A stretch of 64,000 nucleotides of DNA, from contig NZ_PYMH01000004.1 of the NCBI RefSeq assembly GCF_003025555.1, positions 124,001-188,000 of the forward strand, read 5' to 3'. The notes under the pieces were generated by a model that saw only the letters and a list, made by a program, of their open reading frames with translations, was not told the origin of the DNA and made no database searches. The first letter of the stretch is position 1, and each line of letters begins with the position of its first letter. This document shows positions 8,990-17,094 of this stretch, piece after piece. Source of the stretch: Photobacterium lutimaris (lineage in GTDB: Bacteria > Pseudomonadota > Gammaproteobacteria > Enterobacterales > Vibrionaceae). The position numbers and the translations under genes were made by a program.

Positions 8990-10303
8990 TCAACGAATAG
9001 GCCAACCAGTAGCATCGACGGAGTCGATATGGCCGTCATAATTGTCTCCATTCCACTTACGGATAAACTCTCCTTTAGGATCATAGAGCTCTGTTTGTTT
9101 TACAATATTGAAGTGGCGCCCTTGCTGTGGGTCGGCCCCAACCCCAGCTATATATTGCCAATTACCCCAGTTTGAAGCCGTGTCATAATCAATCAGGTGT
9201 TCTTCAAAATATGCGGCGCCATAGCGCCAGTCCACACTGAGTTCATTCACCAAGCAACTCGCCGCTATTTGTCTTCCTCGATTGGACATATAGCCAGTAT
9301 TCCGTAGCTGATTCATCAAGGCGTTAACAATAGGGTAGGGTGAGTTCCCCTCACTCCAACGACGAAATCGCTCAGGGTAGAAGGCGGTATGGGGTGGCGT
9401 CGATGTGATACCTGAAAAAGTATAAAGTTTTGACCCGTAGCTGTGGGCATACCATTGGAAGTATTCGCGCCAAAGTAGTTCGAATTTTATCCATTGAGTG
9501 GATTCATTGCATTCGATGTCTGTTTCATATTGTCTTAGGTGCTTGAGAAGCTTGTTCGCAGATAAGCACCCTAGTGCCAGCCACGGTGAAAACTTGGTCG
9601 AATTCTCCCAGCCGTCAAGTTCATTTCGGGTCAACTTGTAAGTACTGGGTGCCGATGAGGCAAAGTAGTGCTCAAGGTGTTTGAGGGCCGCTGTCTCACC
9701 GCCATCAAAGTCAGCTAACAGCTTTGGGTTAATCATTGGACTGACCACATCAAAAGCTTTGAGCCTGCCTGGCGCTGAAGGCAGTTTGGCGATGGTGGTT
9801 ATCGGTGAACGAATATCTAGCTCTTCAACCTGTCTACGAAATTGGCTAAAGGTGGCTGGCAGCGACTCATTTACGTTAAAAGGTAATTCGATTTTGTCAA
9901 ACAGGGTATGCGTTGCTATGTTTCTAAATGTGATATACGGGTACCTTCCTTTAAGCGTGTGCCAGTTGCGTTGCTCATACACACCAACATTTTCGCTGGT
10001 ATAAACCATAGAGACATTATATTGGTTGATTAACTCCGGTAGAGCATTTAGTGGGTGTTCCAGTATGACATGCAAACTCTGCCCTCGTTGACTGAGTTGC
10101 TCTGCAAGATTATGGAGTGACTGTAAGAGAAACTGTTTCCTGTAGGTTCCGTGCTTACTGATATGGTAGGGATAGCGATTGGCATTGTAGACAGGTAAGC
10201 AATAAACACAAATGAGATGATCAGCCTCTTGAGTCGCTAGGGCGAGTGCTGAATTGTCATGCAGTCTTAAATCATTTTGAAAAAGAAACAAACCTGTTGC
10301 CAT
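8990..10303 (-). CDS. Cryptochrome DASH
   Basis: The 437-residue protein has the N-terminal Rossmann antenna domain (GLFLFQNDLRLHDNSALA) and the FAD-binding helical domain with LALGCLSANKL, ELLWREYFQW and WGNWQYIAGVGADPQQGRHF. The last is typical of DASH-type cryptochromes. Members bind FAD and MTHF, repair cyclobutane dimers mainly in single-stranded DNA, and may also act as light sensors. Length is slightly short of the usual 450-480 with no C-terminal extension. It is the first gene of a two-gene unit with the iron-sulfur photolyase downstream. This looks like a dedicated light-damage repair operon. Confidence 0.9.
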   Translation of the reverse strand: MATGLFLFQNDLRLHDNSALALATQEADHLICVYCLPVYNANRYPYHISKHGTYRKQFLLQSLHNLAEQLSQRGQSLHVILEHPLNALPELINQYNVSMVYTSENVGVYEQRNWHTLKGRYPYITFRNIATHTLFDKIELPFNVNESLPATFSQFRRQVEELDIRSPITTIAKLPSAPGRLKAFDVVSPMINPKLLADFDGGETAALKHLEHYFASSAPSTYKLTRNELDGWENSTKFSPWLALGCLSANKLLKHLRQYETDIECNESTQWIKFELLWREYFQWYAHSYGSKLYTFSGITSTPPHTAFYPERFRRWSEGNSPYPIVNALMNQLRNTGYMSNRGRQIAASCLVNELSVDWRYGAAYFEEHLIDYDTASNWGNWQYIAGVGADPQQGRHFNIVKQTELYDPKGEFIRKWNGDNYDGHIDSVDATGWPIR

Positions 10304-10513
10304 TAAAGATCCCTCTAAGCCAAGGTGCTAGCTTAACTATAGGCGTAATATCGCAAGTGCTTAGTGTTTTTATACGCCAAAGTTATAAGGGGGAGTTATC
10401 AATATGAGTACTTGAGTATGCCGTAGAAGTGCTTCAGTCGGTAAGGCCATTTATCATATCGGTGGAATAATCATGATAAACGCCACCCATTTTTATGGCG
10501 TCTTTATAGCTGA

Positions 10514-10993
10514 TTAGCAGCCTTGGTAATTTTTGATAACGACGGGCGGAAATAGTTGGGAGGTCGCAGGATCTATTGTTCGTTGGATATGAACGTAGCA
10601 TTGCTCTTCTTGTATATGTTTTGGATACTTCGCTACTTCACCAAGATAGAAATAAGCTTCCTTACCGTCACTGTAAAAAGTAAAACTGACGCCGCTGAGG
10701 TCCATTGCCTCGTCAATACTCTCTTGTTTTAGCAGCATATAGCCATTATTAACGCCAATGTTAGTCCCTGGAAGTTTGACAGTATTAGCATTATCCTCCA
10801 AACCATTCATGATTGCCTTGCTGTGGACTAGCTCATTGGCTACCTCAAACGAAGCACTAAAACCGTCTAATGTTGCTATTCTGGCATCTGTTGTAAGCGC
10901 TAAAAGTCGCGGGGCAGCGGTGACCGCAAGAATGCCTAGCAGGATAATGACGGCGACCATTTCTATTAGTGTGAAGCCTTTATTATTCATCAC
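10514..10993 (-). CDS. Type IV pilin-like (prepilin) protein, MSHA-like
   Basis: The N-terminus MMNNKGFTLIEMVAVIILLG is a classic type III signal: cleavage after Gly6, Phe at +1, Glu at +5 of the mature protein, then a hydrophobic helix. The stretch ILAVTAAPRLLALTTDARI and the overall size (159 aa) resemble the MshA/MshB pseudopilins of vibrios. Two cysteines near the C-terminus (C134 and C159) would form the D-loop disulfide. No pilus assembly genes are nearby, so it must use machinery encoded elsewhere. It may be a minor or decoy pilin. The family call is firm, the exact role is not. Confidence 0.85.
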   Translation of the reverse strand: MMNNKGFTLIEMVAVIILLGILAVTAAPRLLALTTDARIATLDGFSASFEVANELVHSKAIMNGLEDNANTVKLPGTNIGVNNGYMLLKQESIDEAMDLSGVSFTFYSDGKEAYFYLGEVAKYPKHIQEEQCYVHIQRTIDPATSQLFPPVVIKNYQGC

Positions 10994-11279
10994 TCTATGT
11001 CTTATATGTCAACTTATTGGCGTTAACTATACAAGCTGAAAAGGCATTGTAAACAGTGTTTTTTATTTATCAGGCGAAAAGCGAGTAATGTCGCAGGTTA
11101 GTTTTACGTGGTGGTTAATATTTGCTCGTTTTTGCGTTGTGTACTTGACTGATGTTTAATCTCTTATTCGATACAAGGTGATAAAACATTGTTTTCTATT
11201 GTTGGTTGACCTAGTATCGCGATGACTATTTAGCAAATAAATGCATGTGTAAGTTTACCTACTGATTAAGCTATAACTT

Positions 11280-11519
11280 ATGATGTCTTCGATAAAAGTG
11301 AAAATTACTATGAAAGACATAATTTTAACCCCAGAACAAGTGACTCAGGTACGCCAAGAGTTTAAGACTAACGCTCACGTAGAGACTAAAGAGCCCTTTT
11401 TGGGGGTTACCCCTGATCAACTAGACTACATAGCCGGTGTCGGTTTCTCGCTGGTTATTGGAATGCTGATGCTAGCTTTGTCATTTGAGTGTATTCGGTC
11501 GCTCATTCGCAAGTCTTAA
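11280..11519 (+). CDS. Small single-pass membrane protein of unknown function
   Basis: The frame encodes up to 79 residues; an internal ATG at 11310 would give 69. The first half is charged and soluble. Residues 50-72 (IAGVGFSLVIGMLMLALSF and following) form one membrane helix, followed by a basic tail ending LIRKS, so the C-terminus is probably cytosolic. No clear Shine-Dalgarno precedes any of the three candidate ATGs. The shape recalls minor coat or small membrane proteins of filamentous phages, but no other phage gene is nearby, so this is only a comparison. Confidence 0.45.
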   Translation: MMSSIKVKITMKDIILTPEQVTQVRQEFKTNAHVETKEPFLGVTPDQLDYIAGVGFSLVIGMLMLALSFECIRSLIRKS

Positions 11520-11578
11520 TATCAGTTGGTAATACAATTACGTTGTGGAGATTTTATTCGTGAATTCAACTATGAAGT

Positions 11579-12055
11579 GTGACTCTGATAATATCAAGCC
11601 GATTCTCCCACTTCTTAGAAAGTGACTGCTTATACCCTAAAGAACTTACAGCAGAAAATATCTGGGAGGCATTTAATGCTGAGTACCTTGATGCCAATAA
11701 CCCGTTCTCTTTATTTGGTTATATGGAAAGGCAGAACGCGGATGGTACTTGCCGAATTGAAGCTACTCTTCAACATAATGGTAAGGAGATCATGATATAT
11801 GGGAAAGGTAATGGGCCACTTGCTGCGTTTGTCAATGGAATGAATGATACTTTCGCGTTGAGTCTTTCCATTGTCAATTACAGTGAGCATGCTACCGATA
11901 GTGGTTCGGAAGCAACGGCAGTTGCTTACGTAGAGGTTGCACACGCGAACGAGAAGAGTTTGTTTGGAGCAGGCCGCCACTCAAATATCACAAAAGCCTC
12001 GTTACTGGCCGTAGTGAGCGCAACGAACCGGTTGTCACGCATATCTGCTTGCTAA
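11579..12055 (+). CDS. Free-standing LeuA-like regulatory domain (catalytic barrel missing)
   Basis: The 158-residue frame matches the C-terminal part of long-type 2-isopropylmalate synthases: the linker ELTAENIWEAFNAEYLD followed by the leucine-binding dimer domain with YGKGNGPLAAFVNG, NYSEHATDSGSEATAVAYVE and NITKASLLAVVSATNRL. The TIM-barrel that does the chemistry is absent. It starts at GTG 11579. A GGAG nine bases before another GTG at 11560 opens a different frame of 21 codons, so a frameshift or a decayed 5' part is possible. It is either a gene fragment or an independent leucine-sensing module. No other leu genes are present. Confidence 0.7.
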   Translation: MTLIISSRFSHFLESDCLYPKELTAENIWEAFNAEYLDANNPFSLFGYMERQNADGTCRIEATLQHNGKEIMIYGKGNGPLAAFVNGMNDTFALSLSIVNYSEHATDSGSEATAVAYVEVAHANEKSLFGAGRHSNITKASLLAVVSATNRLSRISAC

Positions 12056-12103
12056 TTGGTAAGTGCGCAGAAGCTTGTAGATGACTAGAGGTTGTCGTTA
12101 GTT

Positions 12104-12134
12104 ATGTCAGGAAGACGACTCACCTTCCTGACAT
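12104..12134. terminator. Hairpin between convergent genes
   Basis: Perfect 11-base arms ATGTCAGGAAG and CTTCCTGACAT surround a nine-base loop between the LeuA-like gene and the convergent glycosidase gene. There is no T-run, so it may end transcripts weakly from either side. Confidence 0.6.
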
Positions 12135-12159
12135 TGAGGTTAATGACTAATGTGCGTGA

Positions 12160-14385
12160 TTAGTTGGAAAGCACTTTAGCCATTGCCTTTCCGTTTACAG
12201 GTACGTCTATGATGACATAGCTCAGTTTAGCGCCGTTAACCTTTTTCTTCATAGCTTCCGTAGCGGTACCGTTGACTGCAATGCTGTCATACTCTCCGTA
12301 GAAGCGTGCTTCCCACACGAGAGTTTCTTCAGAGGTATTAGTTAAGCTTGTCTCTGTTAACCCGTTATGGCGGATAGCCAGTTCATGCTCGCCCATAGGA
12401 AGGTAATCGACTTCAAGCCATTCGATATCTTGTGGTAGGTGAGAGGCGGTCACAATCCGATTTTCAGGCGCATTTGGCTCAATCCCCATTAGGCCTTCAA
12501 TTGTGTTTGAAATGAATGTAAAGGAGATTTCCGGATAGTCTCCATTGGTACCCTGGGTTGGGCGCTCATGAGGTTGATCCTTTTTGTTGATGATATAGTT
12601 CATCCATTTCCAGGCCTCTTCATTTTGGTTATAGGGGAAGTAGGTTTCAGGAATATAGGTATAAGCCTCAATGTTGTGTGGCGCTTCCGGCGTTGAACCA
12701 ATGCCCTCACCGAGGTTTTCAGAGATAAAGCTCAGGTAGTTATCGTTACGCTCCCCAGGCTCGGTAATCAGCTTCATTGGCATGAACCAACTGTTTTCCT
12801 TACCGAAGTCGTTAAGGCGCAGGCCATCTTTTTGGATAATGTTGACGTAATTATCCAGTGGGTTGGCAGGATCTTTTATGCTCCACTCTTCATTGAAGAA
12901 ACGCTTGAGTTCCGTGGCTTTTTCTTCCCATTCTGCGGCTAGCGCCATTTCGCCTCTGGCTTCAAGCATTGCCGCATAAGCGACCGTCGCTTGATATTGC
13001 GAGCCGATACCGTCGCCGGCTTCAATGGGGAACTCTCCGCGCTCGTTGTAAGTGGCCGATCCTTCGAAGATCCCACCGTAACCTTCGGCGATGCCATTTG
13101 GCTCCTGATCATCATGCAGGGCGATATAGTCGGTTAGTACTTTGGTGTAGAATTGCCATAAGTCAGGATCATTGATATAGCGCTCATCACCCGTCCAGCG
13201 ATATTGTTCAAAGGCTTTTTCGACAAATTCAAATTGTGCCGGTACTTCACGGACAAAGTATTCATCGTGATGGTAATCGATAGTGTGTGGGGTGCCGTCG
13301 AAGTTGATGGCCCACAAGGTGTACCACTTACGCGGCTCGGTAGAATGACGGGCAAAGGTTTGGAACATAGACAGGTTCTCTGCCCCTAGGCCAGCTAACC
13401 AGCCACCACTGGCTTGGTGAAGGAAGTCGCGAGAATAGAAGGCGGTGCGGTCAAAATACCCTGCCCAGTAGGAAGGAATATAGTCAGCAGTGCCACTCCC
13501 ATCATTGTTACGTTCATCACGGTTAACTAACCCGCTTTGCCCTGTCATCACAAACTGCTTAGTTTTATCGATGGCCCAGTTGAAGGCATCTTCAAGCTCG
13601 GTGTTAGAGGATGAAATGGTGACTTCTTTCTCGCTGATCTGGCCGCTAACCGTCCAAGTTTCACTTTTTCCTTTTTCATTGATGACATCAACCGCTATTG
13701 GATTCGAGAAATCAACAATGTCACCTTGGCGCAGGCTAGTTTGGCTTTGCGGTGAAGCCAATAAGTTGTTTATCGTTAATTGGGTTACGTCTGTGCCATA
13801 GGGTACTGAAAACTCAATGCGTTGTTCATTACGATTAATCGTGGTTGAACCGGACTGCTCCGCGACATTGAATTGAATGATTTGGTTGAATGTCGGTAGC
13901 TTGTCTTTTTTCGACTTAGCTAAAGTGACATTATCAATGCTGACGGCAGTTTTGTTCGAACCGGAGAAAAAGACAGAAAGCACTTCGCCTTCTTCAAGCG
14001 CAATATGCTTGATTTTGTTTAGTGAGTATTGTCTGTTTGCTCCCAACTGCTTTGATAGCAAGATTTCTCCTGCCAAGTTCTTCAAGCCAAATTGGCCGCC
14101 TTGTTGATCGTTCTGGATAAAGGCGGATAGATCGTAATAGCCCGTTTCTGGCACGGTGATCACTTGGCTGATATGGTGTTCGGCACCAATAGCGATACGA
14201 CCACGGTACGTTCCCTCATAGGCACCGTCGCTACGAATATTGGCAAACCAATAACTCCATCCCAGCCCTTTATCTTCAAAGCCCGGATTATGGATAATAT
14301 TACTTTCATTCGTGTTTGTGCTGGCGTTAGCCAAGCCGCCAAATAGGATACCTGAGAGTACTACTGCCATTGCTGTAGGTTTCAT
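12160..14385 (-). CDS. Secreted six-hairpin (alpha/alpha) glycoside hydrolase with N-terminal carbohydrate-binding-like domain
   Basis: A signal peptide covers residues 1-21 (cleavage near ANA-ST). Residues 30-150 look like a beta-sandwich carbohydrate-binding domain (NPGFEDKGLGWSYWF, VSIDNVTLA). A small beta domain follows to about 260. The rest is a glucoamylase/trehalase-like (alpha/alpha)6 region with acidic and aromatic motifs such as YFDRTAFYSRDFLHQ, WAINFDGTPHTIDYH and GYGGIFEGSATYNE. Such enzymes cut glycosidic bonds of glycans or oligosaccharides outside the cytosol. The exact family and substrate cannot be fixed by eye. It stands alone, without a neighbouring transporter. Confidence 0.75.
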   Translation of the reverse strand: MKPTAMAVVLSGILFGGLANASTNTNESNIIHNPGFEDKGLGWSYWFANIRSDGAYEGTYRGRIAIGAEHHISQVITVPETGYYDLSAFIQNDQQGGQFGLKNLAGEILLSKQLGANRQYSLNKIKHIALEEGEVLSVFFSGSNKTAVSIDNVTLAKSKKDKLPTFNQIIQFNVAEQSGSTTINRNEQRIEFSVPYGTDVTQLTINNLLASPQSQTSLRQGDIVDFSNPIAVDVINEKGKSETWTVSGQISEKEVTISSSNTELEDAFNWAIDKTKQFVMTGQSGLVNRDERNNDGSGTADYIPSYWAGYFDRTAFYSRDFLHQASGGWLAGLGAENLSMFQTFARHSTEPRKWYTLWAINFDGTPHTIDYHHDEYFVREVPAQFEFVEKAFEQYRWTGDERYINDPDLWQFYTKVLTDYIALHDDQEPNGIAEGYGGIFEGSATYNERGEFPIEAGDGIGSQYQATVAYAAMLEARGEMALAAEWEEKATELKRFFNEEWSIKDPANPLDNYVNIIQKDGLRLNDFGKENSWFMPMKLITEPGERNDNYLSFISENLGEGIGSTPEAPHNIEAYTYIPETYFPYNQNEEAWKWMNYIINKKDQPHERPTQGTNGDYPEISFTFISNTIEGLMGIEPNAPENRIVTASHLPQDIEWLEVDYLPMGEHELAIRHNGLTETSLTNTSEETLVWEARFYGEYDSIAVNGTATEAMKKKVNGAKLSYVIIDVPVNGKAMAKVLSN

Positions 14386-14511
14386 TTAGACCTCATGCTT
14401 GTTGTTGTTTTGTTCACGTTGGCAGTTATATTGGCATGCGGATTTAGGTGAAAGCGTCACGATTAATCACACAGGTATCCTGTTTTCTAAGATAGTGTGA
14501 GCGGGTTAACG

Positions 14512-14943
14512 TTAGCTTTCGGGTTCACTTTGGTGCTTTGAGCACGTTCGACCTTTGTGTTTCCACTTGATGTGTTCGTGTAAGGTATATGTTTTGTTGT
14601 TGATGTAATTTTTGCAGCGGATGCCTGTGGTGGTAATAGCAGAGCACTGGACCAACCCACCCGTTTTAAGCCATTCAATATAATCGACATACCTTTCCTT
14701 GTAGTAGTAGACGATAAGATCTTTGGGATGTTTTAAGTAATATGAAAGTTGCTCAAAGTCTAATTCAATACTGTCTGTGTTATTCATTGGGTTTTGAATA
14801 TGTACTTCAAAGCAAGGTTTGTAGTAATCATCAAAGACCACTTTATGGTTCTTTAGGTGTGGATTGTCAAAATTGATGGTCAGTAGAGACTGAATGTGAG
14901 TGATGGAAGCTTTGACTGTTTGTTCAAATTGTTTGTTAAACAT
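14512..14943 (-). CDS. Hypothetical protein with C-terminal zinc-binding motif
   Basis: The 143-residue product has no signal or membrane segment. Its C-terminus contains QCSAITTTGIRCKNYINN followed by GRTCSKH. This C-x10-C...C-x2-H arrangement resembles the small zinc-binding domains with CxxxTxxGxRCxN...CxxH that occur at the ends of many uncharacterised bacterial proteins. The N-terminal 95 residues (rich in Tyr, Asp and Glu) match nothing I know. It lies between the glycosidase and nucleosidase genes and is likely a single-gene unit. Confidence 0.65.
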   Translation of the reverse strand: MFNKQFEQTVKASITHIQSLLTINFDNPHLKNHKVVFDDYYKPCFEVHIQNPMNNTDSIELDFEQLSYYLKHPKDLIVYYYKERYVDYIEWLKTGGLVQCSAITTTGIRCKNYINNKTYTLHEHIKWKHKGRTCSKHQSEPES

Positions 14944-15067
14944 ACGGGACTGGCTCTTTTTTAACTTTTGGCCATTGTCTAATATTTGAAAAAATAGGCT
15001 AATCGATTCAACCTATTACTTTGATGTGTAAATGTGATTGGAGGTAAGCTGCTGATTTTAAAGTATT

Positions 15068-15096
15068 AAAAACCCGCCAAGTATACGCTTAGCGGG
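15068..15096 (-). terminator. Rho-independent terminator of the nucleosidase gene
   Basis: Nine paired bases (CCCGCTAAG with CTTGGCGGG on the minus strand, one G-T pair) enclose a six-base loop and are followed by five T residues, about 27 bases after the stop codon. Confidence 0.85.
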
Positions 15097-15122
15097 CTTG
15101 CGATAAGAAATTTGAACGGTGA

Positions 15123-15998
15123 TTACAGTGTAGAGATATAGTGTAGAACGACGTTTTTCACGAACTTCTGGTTATCCGTTGCTGTTGATGGGTCGTACTT
15201 GCCACCGTTTGTCAGGTTGTTCGATAGGATACGAATACCTAGGAATGGAACGCCGTAGGCTTCAGCCATCATTGCTGCAGAAGCGGTTTCCATTTCTTCA
15301 ACGCTGGTGCCGTAGTTTTCGTGTAGCCAGTTCATGCGATCGATTTCATTGTTCCAGAAGTTTGCTGAAGCGATAGTCCCCTCAACAACTTTACCGCGTA
15401 TATGCGTTTCTTTTACCGCGTGAGCAGAAGCTAACAGATCTTCGTTACCTGCATAATAACGAACCTTTTCAGCATCCGCCGCAGCATCACCTTCACCTGC
15501 ACTGCTTTCAGACGCCATCACATCCATCGGGATCCAATCCATTGGGTGAGAACCTTCGCCTTCAGCAAGACGAGGTGTCTTGAAGTTGCCTGCATTAAAT
15601 GACCGCTTGCCTAGAACAATATCACCAACATTGAGTGACTTGTCATGGCCGCCAGAAGTACCTTGGTTGATGATGGCGCGTGGTTTGTAGCGCTCGATAG
15701 CAATCGCTGTTGCTGCTGCCGTATTCTCTACACCTTTACTGGTTTTGGTCACTACGATTGGATAGTCGTTAAGCATACCAATATAGAAAGTAAAGTTACC
15801 GCTGTGTTCGATGCGAACATCCTTAAGCAAGTCAGCGAAGTACTCCGCTTCGATAGGCATTGGGCCTTGGATCAAAATTGGCTGCTTTGGTGCTTCGTGT
15901 GATGGGACGGTGACGCTCTTCACGGTTGAAGCCGTTGCGACAGTTGAAAGTAGTAGTGCACCGATGGTGAATAACACTTTTTTAGATTGCGATAGCAT
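15123..15998 (-). CDS. Exported MTA/SAH nucleosidase or nucleoside phosphorylase family enzyme
   Basis: Residues 1-23 are a signal peptide (LFTIGALLLSTVATA), so the 291-residue enzyme acts in the periplasm or outside. The PNP/UDP fold is marked by NQGTSGGHD and the purine/ribose site VEEMETASAAMMAEA, followed by GIRILSNNLTN. In cytosolic MTA/SAH nucleosidases the residue after RxxS is the catalytic Asp; here it is Asn, as I recall for other secreted members. It would cleave purine nucleosides or methylthioadenosine to free base. A near-perfect PurR box lies about 55 bases upstream, which links it to purine salvage. Confidence 0.82.
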   Translation of the reverse strand: MLSQSKKVLFTIGALLLSTVATASTVKSVTVPSHEAPKQPILIQGPMPIEAEYFADLLKDVRIEHSGNFTFYIGMLNDYPIVVTKTSKGVENTAAATAIAIERYKPRAIINQGTSGGHDKSLNVGDIVLGKRSFNAGNFKTPRLAEGEGSHPMDWIPMDVMASESSAGEGDAAADAEKVRYYAGNEDLLASAHAVKETHIRGKVVEGTIASANFWNNEIDRMNWLHENYGTSVEEMETASAAMMAEAYGVPFLGIRILSNNLTNGGKYDPSTATDNQKFVKNVVLHYISTL

Positions 15999-16052
15999 GG
16001 GGGATCCTTGTTTTAGCTTAAGCGCTTAATTGTCTGCGGCGGGGAATATACA

Positions 16053-16068
16053 GCGCAATCGTTTGCGT
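16053..16068. promoter_or_regulatory. PurR-type operator
   Basis: GCGCAATCGTTTGCGT matches the E. coli PurR consensus ACGCAAACGTTTGCGT at 14 of 16 positions and lies about 55 bases before the nucleosidase start codon, in the promoter zone. Confidence 0.72.
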
Positions 16069-16208
16069 CGCTAGTGGTGTTTGTAAAAAATCATATCAAT
16101 ATGGAATAAATAACTAATAAATAAGGGGAAGTATTAAAATATTCTTTGTCGTGAAATACAATGAAACAAGTTACATAGTCGGCGATATTCGTTCACAATT
16201 TAGTAAAA

Positions 16209-16245
16209 GTTCCACTATGTGGGAACAATATTCCACAAAATGGAA
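16209..16245. promoter_or_regulatory. Tandem TTCCA...TGGAA operator upstream of the IclR gene
   Basis: Two inverted repeats lie next to each other: GTTCC-N8-GGAAC at 16209-16226 and TTCCA-N5-TGGAA at 16231-16245. They start about 110 bases before the regulator start codon and fit the TTCC/GGAA arms used by some IclR proteins. Autoregulation is the simplest reading. Confidence 0.55.
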
Positions 16246-16315
16246 CGTTGAGCATGGTCACATTTTCAAAAACTGCAGCACGTTATATTTACCCCATCAG
16301 AAATTGGGGGTGAGT

Positions 16316-17041
16316 ATGAGTTCAAAACAAGGTAATCAGGCATTAAACAAAGCTATCTCAGTGATCGATGCTATTGCCGACGGTCACCGCCAATTGAAAG
16401 ATATTTGTGAGTTGTTAGATTTACCAAAATCGACAGTTCACCGAATTCTGCAGGGTTTGATTGAAGCTCGCTATATTCGAGAAGTGAAAGGAATTGGTCT
16501 TGTGCTGGGTACGAAGATGATCCAATTAGGGATCCGTGCCCAACAGGATATGCCGCTTAAAGAGATTGCCAAGCCTTTTCTGCGAGCTTTGGCTGAAGAA
16601 ACACAAGATACCGTTCACCTAGGGATCAAAGATGAGGATGAGATTTTCTATCTCGATAAGATCCCGGGCGAAAGGGCGATACAGCTTCGCTCCCAAGTGG
16701 GTGACCGATTGCCAATGGCGGCGACCGGTATAGGGAAAGCGTTGATGGTCGATATGCCAAAAACAGAGTGGCAACGTCTAATCAAAAAACAACAGGGCGT
16801 TGACTTGGAAGCCATGCTAATCCGTATGGCTGAATACTCCAAAAAAGATTACAGTTTTGATCTTGAAGATAATGAAGATCTTGTACGATGTGTAGCAGTA
16901 CCTATCCGCAACAAATATAACAATATTATTGCTGCTATTTCTATTACCAGTATTAAAGAATATATGCCTGATGAAAGAATGCAGGCTCTTATTCCCTTAA
17001 TGAAATCATATAGTCAGAAGATATCTGAACAAATTAATTAA
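16316..17041 (+). CDS. IclR-family regulator of the sugar-acid operon
   Basis: I start at ATG 16316 (241 aa), which has a GGGGGTGAG ribosome site. The frame is open 55 codons further upstream, but that part overlaps the operator and lacks family likeness. The N-terminal winged helix-turn-helix reads QLKDICELLDLPKSTVHRIL. The rest is the IclR ligand-binding domain (GKALMVDMP, RCVAVPIRNKYNNIIAAIS). These proteins repress or activate catabolic operons in response to a small acid. It is followed 53 bases later by the TRAP transporter and galactonate-type catabolic genes, which are its probable targets. Confidence 0.88.
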   Translation: MSSKQGNQALNKAISVIDAIADGHRQLKDICELLDLPKSTVHRILQGLIEARYIREVKGIGLVLGTKMIQLGIRAQQDMPLKEIAKPFLRALAEETQDTVHLGIKDEDEIFYLDKIPGERAIQLRSQVGDRLPMAATGIGKALMVDMPKTEWQRLIKKQQGVDLEAMLIRMAEYSKKDYSFDLEDNEDLVRCVAVPIRNKYNNIIAAISITSIKEYMPDERMQALIPLMKSYSQKISEQIN

Positions 17042-17050
17042 CCTCTACCA

Positions 17051-17068
17051 ATAACGAACTATCGTTAT
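17051..17068. promoter_or_regulatory. Inverted repeat ATAACGA-N4-TCGTTAT before dctP
   Basis: Perfect seven-base arms lie between the IclR stop and the dctP start, 27 bases before the ATG. It may be an operator or a small hairpin. Confidence 0.4.
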
Positions 17069-17094
17069 ATAAGAATACCTATTAGGAAGATGCT

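Noticed and set aside
9005..9005. TTG start for the photolyase gene
   Set aside because: It lies within the cryptochrome gene and adds 13 residues not present in PhrB; the ATG at 8966 fits better.
10484..10507. Hairpin ACGCCA/TGGCGT next to the prepilin stop
   Set aside because: Only six paired bases with a ten-base loop and no T-run on the minus strand.
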